Below are positions 1 to 10,966 of a stretch of DNA of 64,000 nucleotides, in pieces. The position numbers and the translations under genes were made by a program. The notes below the pieces were generated by a model. It worked only from the letters and a program-made list of their open reading frames with translations. It was not told where the DNA came from and ran no database searches. The stretch is from contig NC_053116.1 in the NCBI RefSeq assembly GCF_010015445.1, positions 35,589,785-35,653,784 of the forward strand. Direction: 5' to 3'. Positions within the stretch are counted from its first letter, which is position 1; the number at the start of each line of letters is the position of its first letter. The stretch is from Perca fluviatilis. Its lineage: Eukaryota > Chordata > Actinopteri > Perciformes > Percidae.

Positions 1-800
1 CTAGTCACTTGTGCACATCATTAAAGCAATTTCTTATTCCTTTGAACAAATTGCGATTGCTTTTGTACATATTGCAATTGATAATGTACAAGTGTCCGCT
101 TTTTTCCACATTTTCAATTGCTCATGTCATGTTGATCAAAATATAGTAGATGGTTCTCTATTGAATAGTCTTACCTCTCAAAACATCTAGGCATTAGTTC
201 CTTGCATAAGCCATTACATGCAAAATTGTTGAACTATTTGTCATAAACTGTCAGGCATAGTCTTATACATTTCTTTTAGACCTTTTGTACAAAAATGTGA
301 ATTGATGAATCGTGCAGGTGAAATTGACCCTCACTCATGAAGGAATGTAAAGTGTTAGTTCAACCAATAATCAACCAGGTGTCTAAATTGCTCAAAGGTG
401 CATTTCATGAACAATCAGTTGGCAAGCATATAGAGACAGCCCACAACACAGAGTTGCAATTTTCCAATAATGGATGGACCAGGAAATGAACAGGGTCAAC
501 AGCCAAGAGGAGGAAGAAGACGAGCAAGGATGCGTGGTGGAAGGCAAAACAGAGGAAGAGGCAGAAGAGGACATAGGCGCATATCTGATGACATAAGGGC
601 CACTATTGTAGACCATGTTGTCAATCATGGCTGGTCGAAGGGTGTAGCCGAATATTGGGAGATCAACCGTGTCCCCAATAGCTCAAACGTTTCGAAGAGA
701 GAACAGGTATGTTCACCAATGTACAGTTACTGTATTTAAGCAGTATACTGTATACTTCCTACAATGCTTTATATTACAGTAGTCCACTTGTAAAAAAGGC
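1..800 (+). mobile_element. Left part of a decayed DDE-transposase element
   Basis: This is the left portion of a DNA transposon whose right portion resumes after the BEL element near 8063. It holds about 470 bp of AT-rich non-coding sequence followed by the transposase N-terminus. I could not define terminal inverted repeats; only short AT-rich similarities are visible. The window starts inside or at the edge of the element, so the true end is unknown. The link between the two halves rests on the matching transposase pieces at 470-715 and 8080-8130. Confidence 0.5.
470..715 (+). pseudogene. Transposase N-terminus (Tc1/IS630-like), frameshifted
   Basis: The reading starts at ATG 470 and gives an Arg/Gly-rich basic N-terminus (residues ~8-36), then a helix-turn-helix-like stretch beginning RISDDIRATIVDHVVNHG. 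After about 630 the family-like reading continues in another frame through a TAG codon (GRRV, stop, PNIGRSTV), ending RTFRRENR-like just before a GT at 711-716. I recognise this as the N-terminus of a transposase family common in fish genomes, from memory of the family rather than a search. The catalytic DDE core is absent here. One frameshift and one stop make this copy dead. Confidence 0.55.
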
Positions 801-802
801 CA

Positions 803-1554
803 TGTCCTGAGCATGCATTCCCATTATGTATCCACTGTGTCTGATCACGCGACAGAGCACGGAGGAGCAGACATCAGCTGGACTTGAGTTTAGACTGCGG
901 CGATTTTTGACGGATAGTTTCTTTTCCGTGTGTGCGTCCATGGAAATGTAAGTTTAATTGTTGTGTTAGGTAACACACCGTCAGTGTTTATTAGCCTTGA
1001 ATGTATTTAGGTTTCTGTTAACTTACAACGGGATTCAGAGCTAGCTGCTAGCTTGTAATAGTCTGTTTAACTGTTCTACATTCTAATAGCTATTGTTTTC
1101 TATGCTGTGCACTGAATATTTCGGTTGTTTATTTAGTTTAAATGCTTGTAATAATTCTTATGACTGTCATTTATATAGGTTACATGAATGCCTTTTGTGT
1201 TTGCTAATCTTTAATTGATAGCTCATTGCAGTCCAGTATTATTATTAGCCATTAACATTGCTCTGTGCATGCTATTCGTAGCTGGCTATGTTTTAGCTTA
1301 GGTTTGCCTTTGCTATTGGTCTGTAACTATCCTTTCTAAACAGTCTGTATTGCTGTGCTTTGTTGTTACAGAACCACACACGCACAGAAACACAAACCTA
1401 TTTGTTTATATAAACCAGCTAAACTGCAACCCTGGACTCTGCATCTCCTTTCTCCCCACACTCTCACCTGAACATTGGAATAGTGTCCTGACCTAACACC
1501 CTGAAGCGATTGCTGCCACACCTATTAACCCATATTTACATCTTCTATCATACA
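803..1554 (+). repeat. 5' LTR of BEL/Pao element (left edge approximate)
   Basis: The right end is firm: 1448-1554 is repeated almost exactly at 7956-8062, and a tRNA primer-binding site follows 4 bp later. The left end is uncertain; TG dinucleotides at 803 and 836 are both possible starts. A TATA-like tataaacc lies near 1408. The LTR is about 0.7-0.75 kb. No target duplication can be recognised because the 3' LTR is mostly deleted. Confidence 0.6.
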
Positions 1555-1558
1555 ATTT

Positions 1559-1576
1559 TGGTCCTTCGAGCCGGAT
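1559..1576 (+). other. Primer-binding site matching tRNA-Tyr
   Basis: The 18 bases tggtccttcgagccggat are the exact reverse complement of the 3' end of eukaryotic tRNA-Tyr(GUA) including the CCA tail (...ATCCGGCTCGAAGGACCA). The site lies 4 bp downstream of the 5' LTR end, where minus-strand priming occurs in LTR retrotransposons. The match to tRNA-Tyr is from memory of the conserved vertebrate sequence. Confidence 0.8.
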
Positions 1577-1598
1577 CCAGCAACTGTGTCAGTCCAAG

Positions 1599-3733
1599 AT
1601 GTTCAGGCCAGATGAAAGAGACTCAGAAAGAGATGTGGACCACCCACGCAGACACAGCCACCTGCCATCATACCTTCAGGACTATGAGGTCAGTTACCCT
1701 ATCAGGCATCGCAGTCCAGTGGATGAGCAGGCCAGACAGGCTATTATTGCTGATGTTCTAGGATGTATTCGTAGCATGAAAGAGGATAATGACAAACTAC
1801 GTAAAGATTTGCAACGCCTTACAGACATTATCTCCAGCTCTCCTGCACTAGCTCTATCATGTCATTTCACGGCCCAGACAACTTGAGGATCATGAGACAT
1901 CATACACACCTGCACCCATTAGTAAACTGACGGCACATAGTGGTCATCAGGACCCACGTCAGAGTGAACATGCTCCACAGGTGCAATTCAGTGATGAGTC
2001 TTCTTCCCCACAATATTGCCAACATGACCCGATTACAGAGCTTAGTGACAGTCTAAAGGGAGCAGGTCTGTCCAGTCATCAGCATGCAGTATATTCTCCA
2101 TTAGCTTCCGGTGAGTCAACCCCTTGCTACAAAGACGCCTTTCAGCGAACACCAGAAGCCAGATTGTCCCCCATGCCTCGAGGCTTGATGACAGTAGACC
2201 CACCTCCGTCGCCGCAACACCAAGAAGACACACACTGCTCTCCAACTGGTGCTGCTCAGCGTCCGTCCGCTAACAGCTATCCTCCTCATAGTGGCGCTAC
2301 ATCCAGTACACCTGATGTTAGGAATCGTTCTTTGCCTAATGATGCCTATCGTTTACCTGATGACAGCTACAGCTCTCCCTATGATGCTACGAACCATCGG
2401 CGTGATGACAAGTTCCGCCCACTTCCTGATGATACTTATCGTCACTATGACAACAGCCACATTTACCCTGCTGAGTCATATCGACAACCTAGTCTGCGAG
2501 CCCATTGTAATGACCGCTACTATTGGGAAGGTGGCAGAAATCATCCTTCAGATCGGAGAGGCTATCCTGAGAGTCGCTGTCGTTCTGCTAATGGCTATGA
2601 CACCTATTATGGCCCTGATGATCAGTACCAGCATTGGAATGAACGTTTCCCAGATGATCTTCACAGATGTTATGACTATCTGCACCCAGCGGAGTGGCCT
2701 CAGGCTCGACTCCCCCCTTGTCAGACACCCACCTGTGGAGACATATAGCAGACCTAAGCCAACAATCCCTGACTTCAAACACGAGGATCCACACAAGTTT
2801 GCAAGATTGAAGCTTGCGTTGGACAACATCCTCCCACCTGATGCTTCAGAGCGCTTTAAGTTCCAGATACTGACTGACCACCTGAAGTGTGAAGAAGCAT
2901 TGCTAATTGCTGATTCATACAGTAACGGCCTGTTCCCATTCAGCGATACCATGAGGGCACTCACCGAAATGTACGGTCAACCTCAACAGCTGGCCTTGAA
3001 GCGAATCTCTACTTTGATGGACGGACCCAACATCAAGAGTGTCGACATTAAAGCCTTCAAGTCATTTGCCCTCCAAGTCCGTGCATTAGTGGGCATGTTG
3101 CACCAGTTGGGAGGCCAGGGCTGGACAGAGTTAAGATGTGGTTCACACGTATCTCGCCTCTTAGCTAAGTTGCCACACGACCTAAGAGCCAACTTCCAGA
3201 GATTTGTGAACCCCATCCACGTTCCAATCCCAACACTGCTTGACCTAGCTGATTGGCTTGAATATGAGGTTTGTGTACAGGTGGATGGAGGTCAGTACTG
3301 TAGCAATTCAGGTCAAGAGAAGCAAGCTCCATGCAGAGACAGGCGCACAGAGTACAAGTCCCAGAAGACCACTACTATTCTCCATGGTAGTCAGCAGAAG
3401 GAGAGACCAGAGAAAGCTACAACTGTGTCTGTATTGGAGACAACACAGGATAAACCAAAGAAGTACTGTCCCTTCTGTGACTCGGTGCAGCACTATCTTA
3501 ACCAGAGCAGCAACTTTAAGCTCTTGTCAAATGAGCAGACGGCAGAGTGGATAAAGGGGAACAAGAGGTGCTGGAGATGTGGCAGTGATCACCAAGCAGC
3601 AAAGTGTACACTCAAGGCCAAGTGCAAACAGTGCGAAAGAAAGCACCTTGAGGTTCTTCATGAGGTCAATATCAGCCAAAATGCTGCAGAGTGGATAAAC
3701 CCAAGGTTATTGGAGAAAGCACTTGCTTGGTGA
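1599..3733 (+). pseudogene. BEL/Pao gag region, broken frames
   Basis: The reading starts at ATG 1599 (MFRPDERDSERD) and passes through at least three frames: 1599-1886, 1981-2748, and about 2700-3733. The middle part is rich in Pro, Tyr, Asp and Arg repeats. The last part resembles the DUF1759-type BEL gag domain (from about 2750). It is followed by a Cys-rich nucleic-acid-binding segment with CPFC near 3468 and a CWRC...C...CKQC zinc-knuckle pair at about 3570-3640. One expected Cys before SNFK has become Ser (LNQSSNFK). The gag-pro junction is then interrupted by a Tc1 insertion at 3823. Confidence 0.75.
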
Positions 3734-3822
3734 GTTCTATCTCAGAGACCCTGTACCTAGATCAGCCGACATGCAGCAGCCAGGTATTACTCAAGCGGTA
3801 CTGACAAGATACTTGAGACCTA

Positions 3823-5062
3823 CAGTACAGGCCAAAAGTTTGGACACACCTTCTCATTCAATGCGTTTTCTTTATTTTCATGACTATTTACATTGTAGAT
3901 TCTCACTGAAGGCATCGAAACTATGAATGAACACATATGGACTCATGTACTTAATAAAAAAGTGTGAAATAACTGAAAACATGTCTTATATTTTAGATTC
4001 CTCCAAGTAGCCACCCTTTGCTTTTTTGATAACGCTGCAAACCCTTGGTGTTCTCTCAATGAGCTTCATGAGGTAGTCACCTGAAATGGTTTTCACTTCA
4101 CAGGTGTGCCTTGTCAGGGTTAATTAGTGGAATTTTTTTCCCTTATTAATGGGGTTGGGACCATCAGTTGTGTTGTGCAGAAGTCAGGTTGATACGCAGC
4201 CGTGCTACTATTGGACAATTGTTAGAATTCATATTTATAGAACAAGAACCAAACAGCTAAGTAATGAAAAAACGTGTGGCCATACTTTAACAAATGTAGG
4301 TAACAAATGACCGGCAGTTGTCCGAAAATTGCTCATAAGTCCAAATTTGAGATCTTTGGTTCCAACCGCCCTGTCTTTGTGCAATGCAGAAAAGGTGAAC
4401 GGATGGATTTCTACATGCCTGGTTCACACCGTGAAGCATGGAGGAGGTGTGATGGTGTGGGGGTGCTTTGTTGGTGACACTGTTGGGGATTTTTCAAAAT
4501 TGAAGGCATACTGAACCAGCATGGCTACCACAGCATCATGCAGCGACATGCCATCCCATCCAGTTTGCATTTAGTTGGACCATCATTTATTTTTCAACAG
4601 GACAATGACCCCAAACACACCTGCAGGCTGTGTAAGGGCTATTTGACCAAGAAGGAGAGTGATGGAGTGCTGCACCAGATGACTTGGCCTCCACAGTCAC
4701 CGGACCTGAACCCAATCGAGATGGTTTGGGGTGAGCTGGACCACAGAGTGAAGGCAAAAGGGCCAACAAGTGCTAAGCATCTCTGGGAACTCCTACAAGA
4801 CTGTTGGAAAACCATTTCAGGTGACTACCTATTGAAGCTCATCAAGAGAATGCCAAGAGTGTGCAAAGCAGTAATCATACTTTGAAGAAACTAGAATATA
4901 AGACACGTTTTCAGTTATTTCACACTTTTTTGTTAAGTACATAATTCCACGTGTTCATTCATAGTTTTGATGCCTTCAGTGAGAATCTACAATGTAAATA
5001 GTCATGAAAATAAAGGAAACGCATTGAATGAGAAGGTGTGTCCAAACTTTTGGCCTGTACTG
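3823..5062 (+). mobile_element. Tc1-like transposon inserted in the BEL pol region
   Basis: The element begins cagtacaggccaaaagtttg and ends with its reverse complement. Inverted repeats extend about 200 bp inward, and it is flanked by TA on both sides (3821-3822 and 5063-5064), the Tc1/mariner target duplication. Removing it rejoins the retrotransposon sequence exactly at the protease region. It is 1240 bp, about 350 bp shorter than the second copy at 39620-41207. The comparison places the deletion inside the transposase, near 4337. Confidence 0.9.
4329..4885 (+). pseudogene. Tc1 transposase C-terminal remnant
   Basis: Two overlapping frames (about 4340-4514 and 4500-4885) encode the C-terminal two thirds of a Tc1 transposase. 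FQQDNDPKH carries the second catalytic Asp and SPDLNPIE the catalytic Glu. The N-terminal paired-type helix-turn-helix and the first catalytic Asp (WSDE in the other copy) are lost by an internal deletion. A frameshift sits near 4490. It cannot make an active enzyme. Confidence 0.85.
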
Positions 5063-5064
5063 TA

Positions 5065-7979
5065 TGCTATATTGGAGGATGGTTCAGAACGCACCATACT
5101 TTTGCATGAAGCGGCTGATCACTTAGGCTTGCACAGGGAACCTGAAGACCTGGCGCTCCGCACTGTCTAACAAGAGGTTCGTACCATCCACGGAGCCACA
5201 GTGTCATTCTCTGTGTCTTCCGCATCACAGCCTGGCTCTTCATTCCAGATCCACAGAGCTTTCACTGCAAAGGCACTTGGCCTCGCCCGCCATACGTACC
5301 CAGTCAAAGCTCTGCAGGAAAGGTACCGTCACCTTAAGGACCTGCCACTGCCAAGCAGTCAGATTACCCTCATCTCATCACTCCTGTGGAACCGGTACGC
5401 CTCGGCCCTCCTGGTGGACCTGCAGCCGTGCACACCAGACTTGGGTAGGTTCTACAAGGCCCATCAAAATTCCTGCGCCACCGGCTCACTCCGCAGCAGT
5501 GTCTTTTTACATCCTGTGCTCATCCAGAAGCTGAGCTCTTCAGCCATGTGGAGAAACTGTGGCAGCTGGATACCTTGCCGTATCGGAGTGAGCGGCTCAT
5601 CACTAGGTCGAAGCACGACACAGAGGCAGTCCGACAGCTTGAAGAGAAGACAAACAGGGTTGAGGTGAATGGAGTCAGAAGGTATGCCACCCCGTTATTG
5701 TGGAAGAAAAATCTTACCCTACTCCATGCACCAAAGGAGGCAGTGTTGGCTCAGCTGCGTGGGCCAGAAAGACAGCTGGCCAGAGAACCGGAAAAAGCGG
5801 CGACCTACTCCAAGGAGATCCATAAGTTGCTTGATGCTGGCTATGTCACACCCATGTCACCGACAGAGGCTAAAGGGAGCAGCCACTCGTGGTTCATCCC
5901 GCACCACATGGTGCACCAAAACGGGAAGGACAGGATAGTCTTCAATTGCTCCTTCACATACAAGGGCCAGAACCTGAATGACCACCTCCAGCCGGGCCCC
6001 ACATTGGGAGCTAGCCTTTTGGGAGTCCTTCGATTCAGGGAACACACAATCGCCATCAGCAGTGACGCTAAAGGGATGTTCCACCAGGTTCGTCTGCTGG
6101 AAGAAGACAGACCATTCCTACGTTTCCTGTGGCGCGACATGAAGGTAGATGAAGAACCAATGGTCCACGAGTGGCAAGTGCTTCCTTTCGGGACAACATG
6201 CAGCCCGTGTTGTGCTATCTTTGCACTCCAAGCTCATGTCCAGAGACAAGTTGAGCCAGGAGAAGATGCCCATCTGTCAATAGAACGCTGTTTTTATGTT
6301 GACAACTGTTTACAGAGTCTTCCCTCCGAAGAGCAAGCTAAGAAGTTGGTCAACAGACTGCATTCTCTCCTCATGGTGGGTGGATTTGAACTGCGGCAAT
6401 AGGCTTGCAATGTGCCTACAGTCATTGACAGCATACCTGAAGAGTCTAGGTCAGAGAGCAGTGTCCTCTGGTTCACCCAGGAGATGGCTGACCCCCAAGA
6501 GCGCACTCTCGGACTTGTATGGCATTGCAAGTCCGATACACTGCATTACAAGCATCACCAGAGTGAAAGTCCAGAGCCCACCATGCGCAACATCTATCGA
6601 CTGCTTGCTCAACAGTACGACCCTCTTGGATTTATCATTCCATACCCCACGAGTGCCAAGGTCATTGTGCAACGTCTCTGGGACAAGAAAAGAGGATGGG
6701 ACGATCCTCACCTACCAGAAGACCTTCTCCAGGCCTGGCAGTTGTTGGAAAGTGAGCTTCCCCAACTGGCACAGATCACTCTGCCAAGATGTTATACTGA
6801 CCACAGTCGGAATTGCAGCAACAGCATTCGCAGCATTCACATGTTCTGTGACGCCTCTGAGTACCGAAGGGGACAGAGGAGAAGTCCATGTTGTCTTCTT
6901 GGCTGCAAGATCAAGAGTTGCGCTGAAGAAACAGCTTTCAATCCCCAGCTTTCAATCCCCAGGTTGGAACTGTGTGGAGCCCTCACAGGAGCGCAGTTAG
7001 CTTCAGTCCTTAAGAGAGAGCTCACCCTTGACATCCAGGAGGTGGTGTACTGGACAGACTCAACCACAGTACTTAACAGGCTTCAGTCAGATTCATGCCG
7101 GTATTGATTCAGCAATCAATCCTGCTGACGATATTACAAGAGGGAAAACACTGACTCAGCTTGCTGGAGGGAAGCGCTGGAGTAAAGGGCCACCTTTCCT
7201 TCAGTTGTCGGCCAAGCATTGGGAGACCCTACAGAAGAGGTAGAAGAGCTGAGGAAGACAGCGTTCAGTGGTCTGCTCACAGGAACAACAAGTCCTACAA
7301 TACCTGATGTTCAGCAGTTCAGCACATATTAGGAACTCCTGGAAGCTACCGCACAGTTGCTCCACGGGGCGGCCGATAGCACAACTCAGTCTGCTGCCAA
7401 TGACTACTCTAAAGCCAAGTTGGCCCTTCTGAGACATGCTCAGATGGAGAGCTTTCCTGAAGAGTTTACACTAATCAAGTCAGGAAAGACCATCCTGACA
7501 AGCAGCAGATTGCTTACCCTTGCTCCTGAATACAATGAGTCTTCTGACCTGATCCGAGTTGGAGGTGGACTCCGTAGGTGTAACAGCCTGAGCCAGGAAG
7601 TTCTGCACCCCACATCCTTCTAGCGCCCACTCACCCAGTCACAAAGCTCCTAATCCAGCACTGTGATAAGCAGTTGCATCACCCTGGAGCTAAACGTGTC
7701 GTCGCTGAGCTGCGCAGGAGGTACTGGATATTGAGAGGTAGAGAAGTAGTGAGGAGGCATCAACATAACTGTCATGAGTGCAGGAAGTGGAGAGGCCAAC
7801 CAGTGGTCCCAAGAATGGCAGATTTTCGACCTGCCTTCTTTTCAACAGGGGTGGATTGCTTCGGCCCTATGCTCGTCAAAATAGGCAGACAAACTGAAAA
7901 AAGATGCGGCATCCTGTACAAGTGTCTTACCACGAGGGCAGTCCACCTCGACCTGCTTTCTCCCCACACTCTCACCTGA
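5065..7979 (+). pseudogene. BEL/Pao pol: protease, RT, RNase H, integrase, degenerate
   Basis: Domains run in order. Protease: an LEDGSER motif near 5075 (a retroviral-type DxG with the first Asp replaced by Glu). Reverse transcriptase: about 5548-6402, with SDAKGMFHQV near 6060 and a YVDN box at about 6295 where YVDD is usual. RT connection and RNase H (Peptidase_A17-like region): about 6412-7107. Integrase zinc domain: an HH...C..C pattern at about 7670-7800. DDE core start: GVDCFGP near 7850. Breaks include a TAG replacing a Trp codon at 6400-6402, small deletions near 6860 and 7090, several frameshifts, and loss of the integrase C-terminus at 7956, where pol runs straight into the 3' LTR remnant. 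It is non-functional. Confidence 0.8.
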
Positions 7980-8062
7980 ACATTGGAATAGTGTCCTGAC
8001 ACGACACCCTGAAGCGATTGCTGCCACACCTATTAACCCATATTTACACCTTCTATCATATA
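7956..8062 (+). repeat. 3' LTR remnant (last ~107 bp)
   Basis: This segment repeats the end of the 5' LTR (1448-1554) with a few substitutions. It is joined directly to integrase coding sequence, so the end of pol and about 85% of the 3' LTR have been deleted. The deletion junction lies at ctttctcc, which is also present in the LTR. Confidence 0.85.
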
Positions 8063-8960
8063 CCCCTGCAGAGGATGGATAAGGCATTCCAAAAGATTCT
8101 TTCCACGTTGCATTGCAAGGGAAAATAGTAAAAGCTGTGAAAAACAAAATCCTGTCCAGTCTCTTTCATTCAATAACCCACATACAGTAATATGTAAATA
8201 GTACTGTTGAAATTGATATATGCCATAGAAGTGCAGCCTTGTGCATTTTCAATACAGTAACTGTCATCCAAACTGTAACCTAAGTTTACATCAGGTAATA
8301 CTGTCAAAGTACACAGTTCCGTTGACAACATGCCTAAACATTTTGACGACCTTGTTCGTAAACAATGACTTATCATTCTGACAGTGACATGATCATTGGC
8401 ATAAATATTTACTTTTGAGAGACATACTAAGGATTTTTAGTGACTGACTAGCTTTAGAAACATATCTATTGTATATTGCAGTTTGAACAAATTGTTCCGA
8501 GAAATGCATTTATTATTTTGCACGTTAGGGATGATGTGAAAAAACGCACCAAAGCGACTGAGAAAAACTGTAAGACACTGGTCTCCAAGTTTGAACTTGT
8601 TCATGTGTGTGTAATATAACTGTACATGCAGGCTTTATTGATCTTCTGGTGATCACAGAGCGTAGGATCTGAACACTGTTGGGACACTGGACTCTAAAGT
8701 TAAAGTTGCTCATTTCAGCCTCTTTTCTCACCTTGAATAATTGCTGAAACATACTATGGTGCTAAAACAGTCTCATAAGAATTTGCAACTTGTCAAACAC
8801 AATGCACAAATTAATGCAGTGATTTGCATCCGTAAACCTGTGTTGTATCTGTGCCTCTAACTTGTAACTCCTGAAACACAATGCTCAACTAAATACAGAG
8901 TGATTTGTATCTGTAAATGTGTATTGTGCGTCTAGTTTGTAACTCATATCTCATAATTTG
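8063..8960 (+). mobile_element. Right part of the DDE-transposase element
   Basis: Just after the BEL remnant, 8083-8130 reads RFFPRCIAREN in one frame. I recognise this as part of the C-terminal region of the same transposase family whose N-terminus is at 470. About 0.8 kb of AT-rich sequence follows, including a two-copy direct repeat at 8787-8933. The catalytic middle of the gene is missing between the two halves, so either a deletion accompanied the BEL insertion or the element was already defective. Confidence 0.45.
8787..8933. repeat. Imperfect direct repeat, two ~73-bp copies
   Basis: The copy at 8787-8858 and the copy at 8859-8933 share the order aacttgt, aacacaatgc, cagtgatttg (cagagtgatttg) and gtaaa...tgtg. 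A partial third copy starts near 8936. The copies differ at many positions, so the duplication is old. Confidence 0.6.
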
Positions 8961-9750
8961 TAAATCAACTTATTTTTCTGTCTCAAGTGACGATCCCAGC
9001 GCTCTCCAGTAGATGGTGGTAAAACACTTATGGAGTTTTTGAGAATAAGGAAGGCAAATTCTCTTTAATAACCTCAGATCAAACAAGATATTTGTTGTTC
9101 TTTTTGTTTGTATTTCCCTCCTCTCTTTCTTCTTCCGTCTTTTTCTTCTCGTTTTAGTTTTATTTGCCATCTTATTTTTTCATTCTCCGTTTGGAGCAAA
9201 GAGTTATTTTTCATGTTGTGTTTTCACCTCATTATTCCCTAAATGATTACAGAGACTTGAACATAAGAAACTTGCTAATATTGGGTAACAGGGAAAAGAG
9301 AAGGAAGCAGCCATTTCACAATCCTGAAAACTACAGACTACAGTCTGTGCATGCAATGCACTGTTGAAGCCCAACACATATTCTTTGTCATAGGGAATAC
9401 AAAATATTTTATCTAAATATAAATAACGTAACTATGTTAAATCTTTGGACCCAATCCATCGTCAGTCAGGAACTCCAGTTATCTTAATAGTTTAGTTTTG
9501 GAATGCAGGAAAAGAGTTGACTTCCTGTTGACCTCCACAGCGCTGTGTCACCCAAACATAGTGATCTTATTAGCAGATTCAACCTCTCAGTCAGATAAGT
9601 TACTGCAGCCATAGTTGTCGGAGGGGAGAGGGCTGAGCATGCATGCTGTATCAAGAGTCAGACTTTTAATAAGTGACAAAATAAACATAATTGGAAATCA
9701 AGTTAAATTATAAATAAAAATGGGTTGGTACAACAGAGTTGAATGACCTT
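8961..9750. other. Non-coding stretch, no gene seen
   Basis: AT-rich unique-looking sequence. A polypyrimidine run lies at 9115-9155. No splice-bounded reading frame, structured RNA or recognisable repeat was found. Confidence 0.5.
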
Positions 9751-10735
9751 TAAAGGTTCCATGGCATGAACATTTCACTTTATGAGTTTTTTTTTACATT
9801 ATTATGCATTCCCCCAGCCTGCCTACGCTCCCCCAGTGGCTAGAAATGGTGATAGGTGTAAACCGAGCCCTAGGTATCCTGCTCTGCCTTTGAGAAAATG
9901 AAAGCTCAGATGGGCCGATCTGGAATCTTCTCCTTATGAGGTCATAAGGAGCAAGGTTACCTCCCCTTTCTCTGCTTTGCCCGCCCAGAGAATTTGGCCC
10001 ACCCATGAGAGAGAGACATCATGGCTTTCAAACGAGCAAAGTGGCAGTTGGTCAAGGCCCCACCCCCACCCTCCACCTTGCCCCCCTCTCTCCTCCTCAA
10101 TAGCTACAGATGCAGAAATGGCACATACTAAGGAAAGCTCATTGTGGGACTGGCTCTAGTGGCTGTAATTCTGCACCAAGGCTGAATTTCGGGAAAGAGA
10201 CTTCAGATACAGTATCAGGGGACCACTAAGGTCTATATAAAAGAGACTTCAGATACAGTATTAGGGGACCACTAAGGTCTATATAAAAGAGACTTCAGAT
10301 ACAGTATTAGGGGACCACTAAGGTCTATATAAAAGAGACTTCAGATACAGTATTAGGGGACCACTAAGGTCTATATAAAAGAGACTTCAGATACAGTATT
10401 AGGGGACCACTAAGATCTATATAAAAGAGACTTCAGATACAGTATTAGGGGACCACTAAGGCCTATATAAAAGAGACTTCAGATACAGTATTAGGGGACC
10501 ACTAAGGTCTATATAAAAGAGACTTCAGATACAGTATTAGGGGACCACTAAGGTCTATATAAAAGAGACTTCAGATACAGTATTGGGGGACCACTAAGGT
10601 CTATATAAAAGAGACTTCAGATACAGTATTAGGGGACCACTAAGGTCTATATAAAAGAGACTTCAGATACAGTATTAGGGGACCACTAAGGCCTATATAA
10701 AAGCATTCAAAGAGCACCATGTCATGGGACCTTTA
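9751..10735. mobile_element. Non-autonomous TIR element with internal tandem array
   Basis: The left end taaaggttccatggcatg and the right end catgtcatgggaccttta are inverted repeats (15 of 18 positions). The 985-bp element encodes no transposase. Its right half is almost entirely the 46-bp tandem array at 10195-10700. I could not define a clear target duplication. It is probably a hAT-like or related non-autonomous transposon. Confidence 0.7.
10195..10700. repeat. Minisatellite: 11 copies of a 46-bp unit
   Basis: The unit starts aagagacttcagatacagta and ends with gaccactaaggtctatata. Start positions are spaced exactly 46 bp apart from 10195 to 10655. Copies differ by only one or two bases (tatcagg in copy 1, attgggg in one copy, ggcctata in two). 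The array lies wholly inside the TIR element. Each unit carries a TATA-like tctatataaaag. Confidence 0.95.
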
Positions 10736-10923
10736 ACTAAAGCAAATTGAAATAAATAAAAGTTTAAAGTGGGACCAACACAAAGGACAAACATAATAAG
10801 TTAGGTTCAATGGTAAAATGTTGTTAAAATGTATTACTTGTTAAAATGTATTACTTAAAATTACTTTTACTTTGACAATTAACTTTCAACTTTTGTTTTT
10901 ACAGTGTGTGTGTGTGTGTGTGT

Positions 10924-10966
<43 letters not shown>

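Noticed and set aside
2249..2700. Start of a 494-codon open frame
   Set aside because: Only the part after about 2700 matches BEL gag; the first 150 codons are the wrong frame of the Pro/Tyr/Asp-rich gag region.
10195..10700. CRISPR-like array
   Set aside because: Units are contiguous 46-bp tandem repeats with no variable spacers, in eukaryotic DNA.
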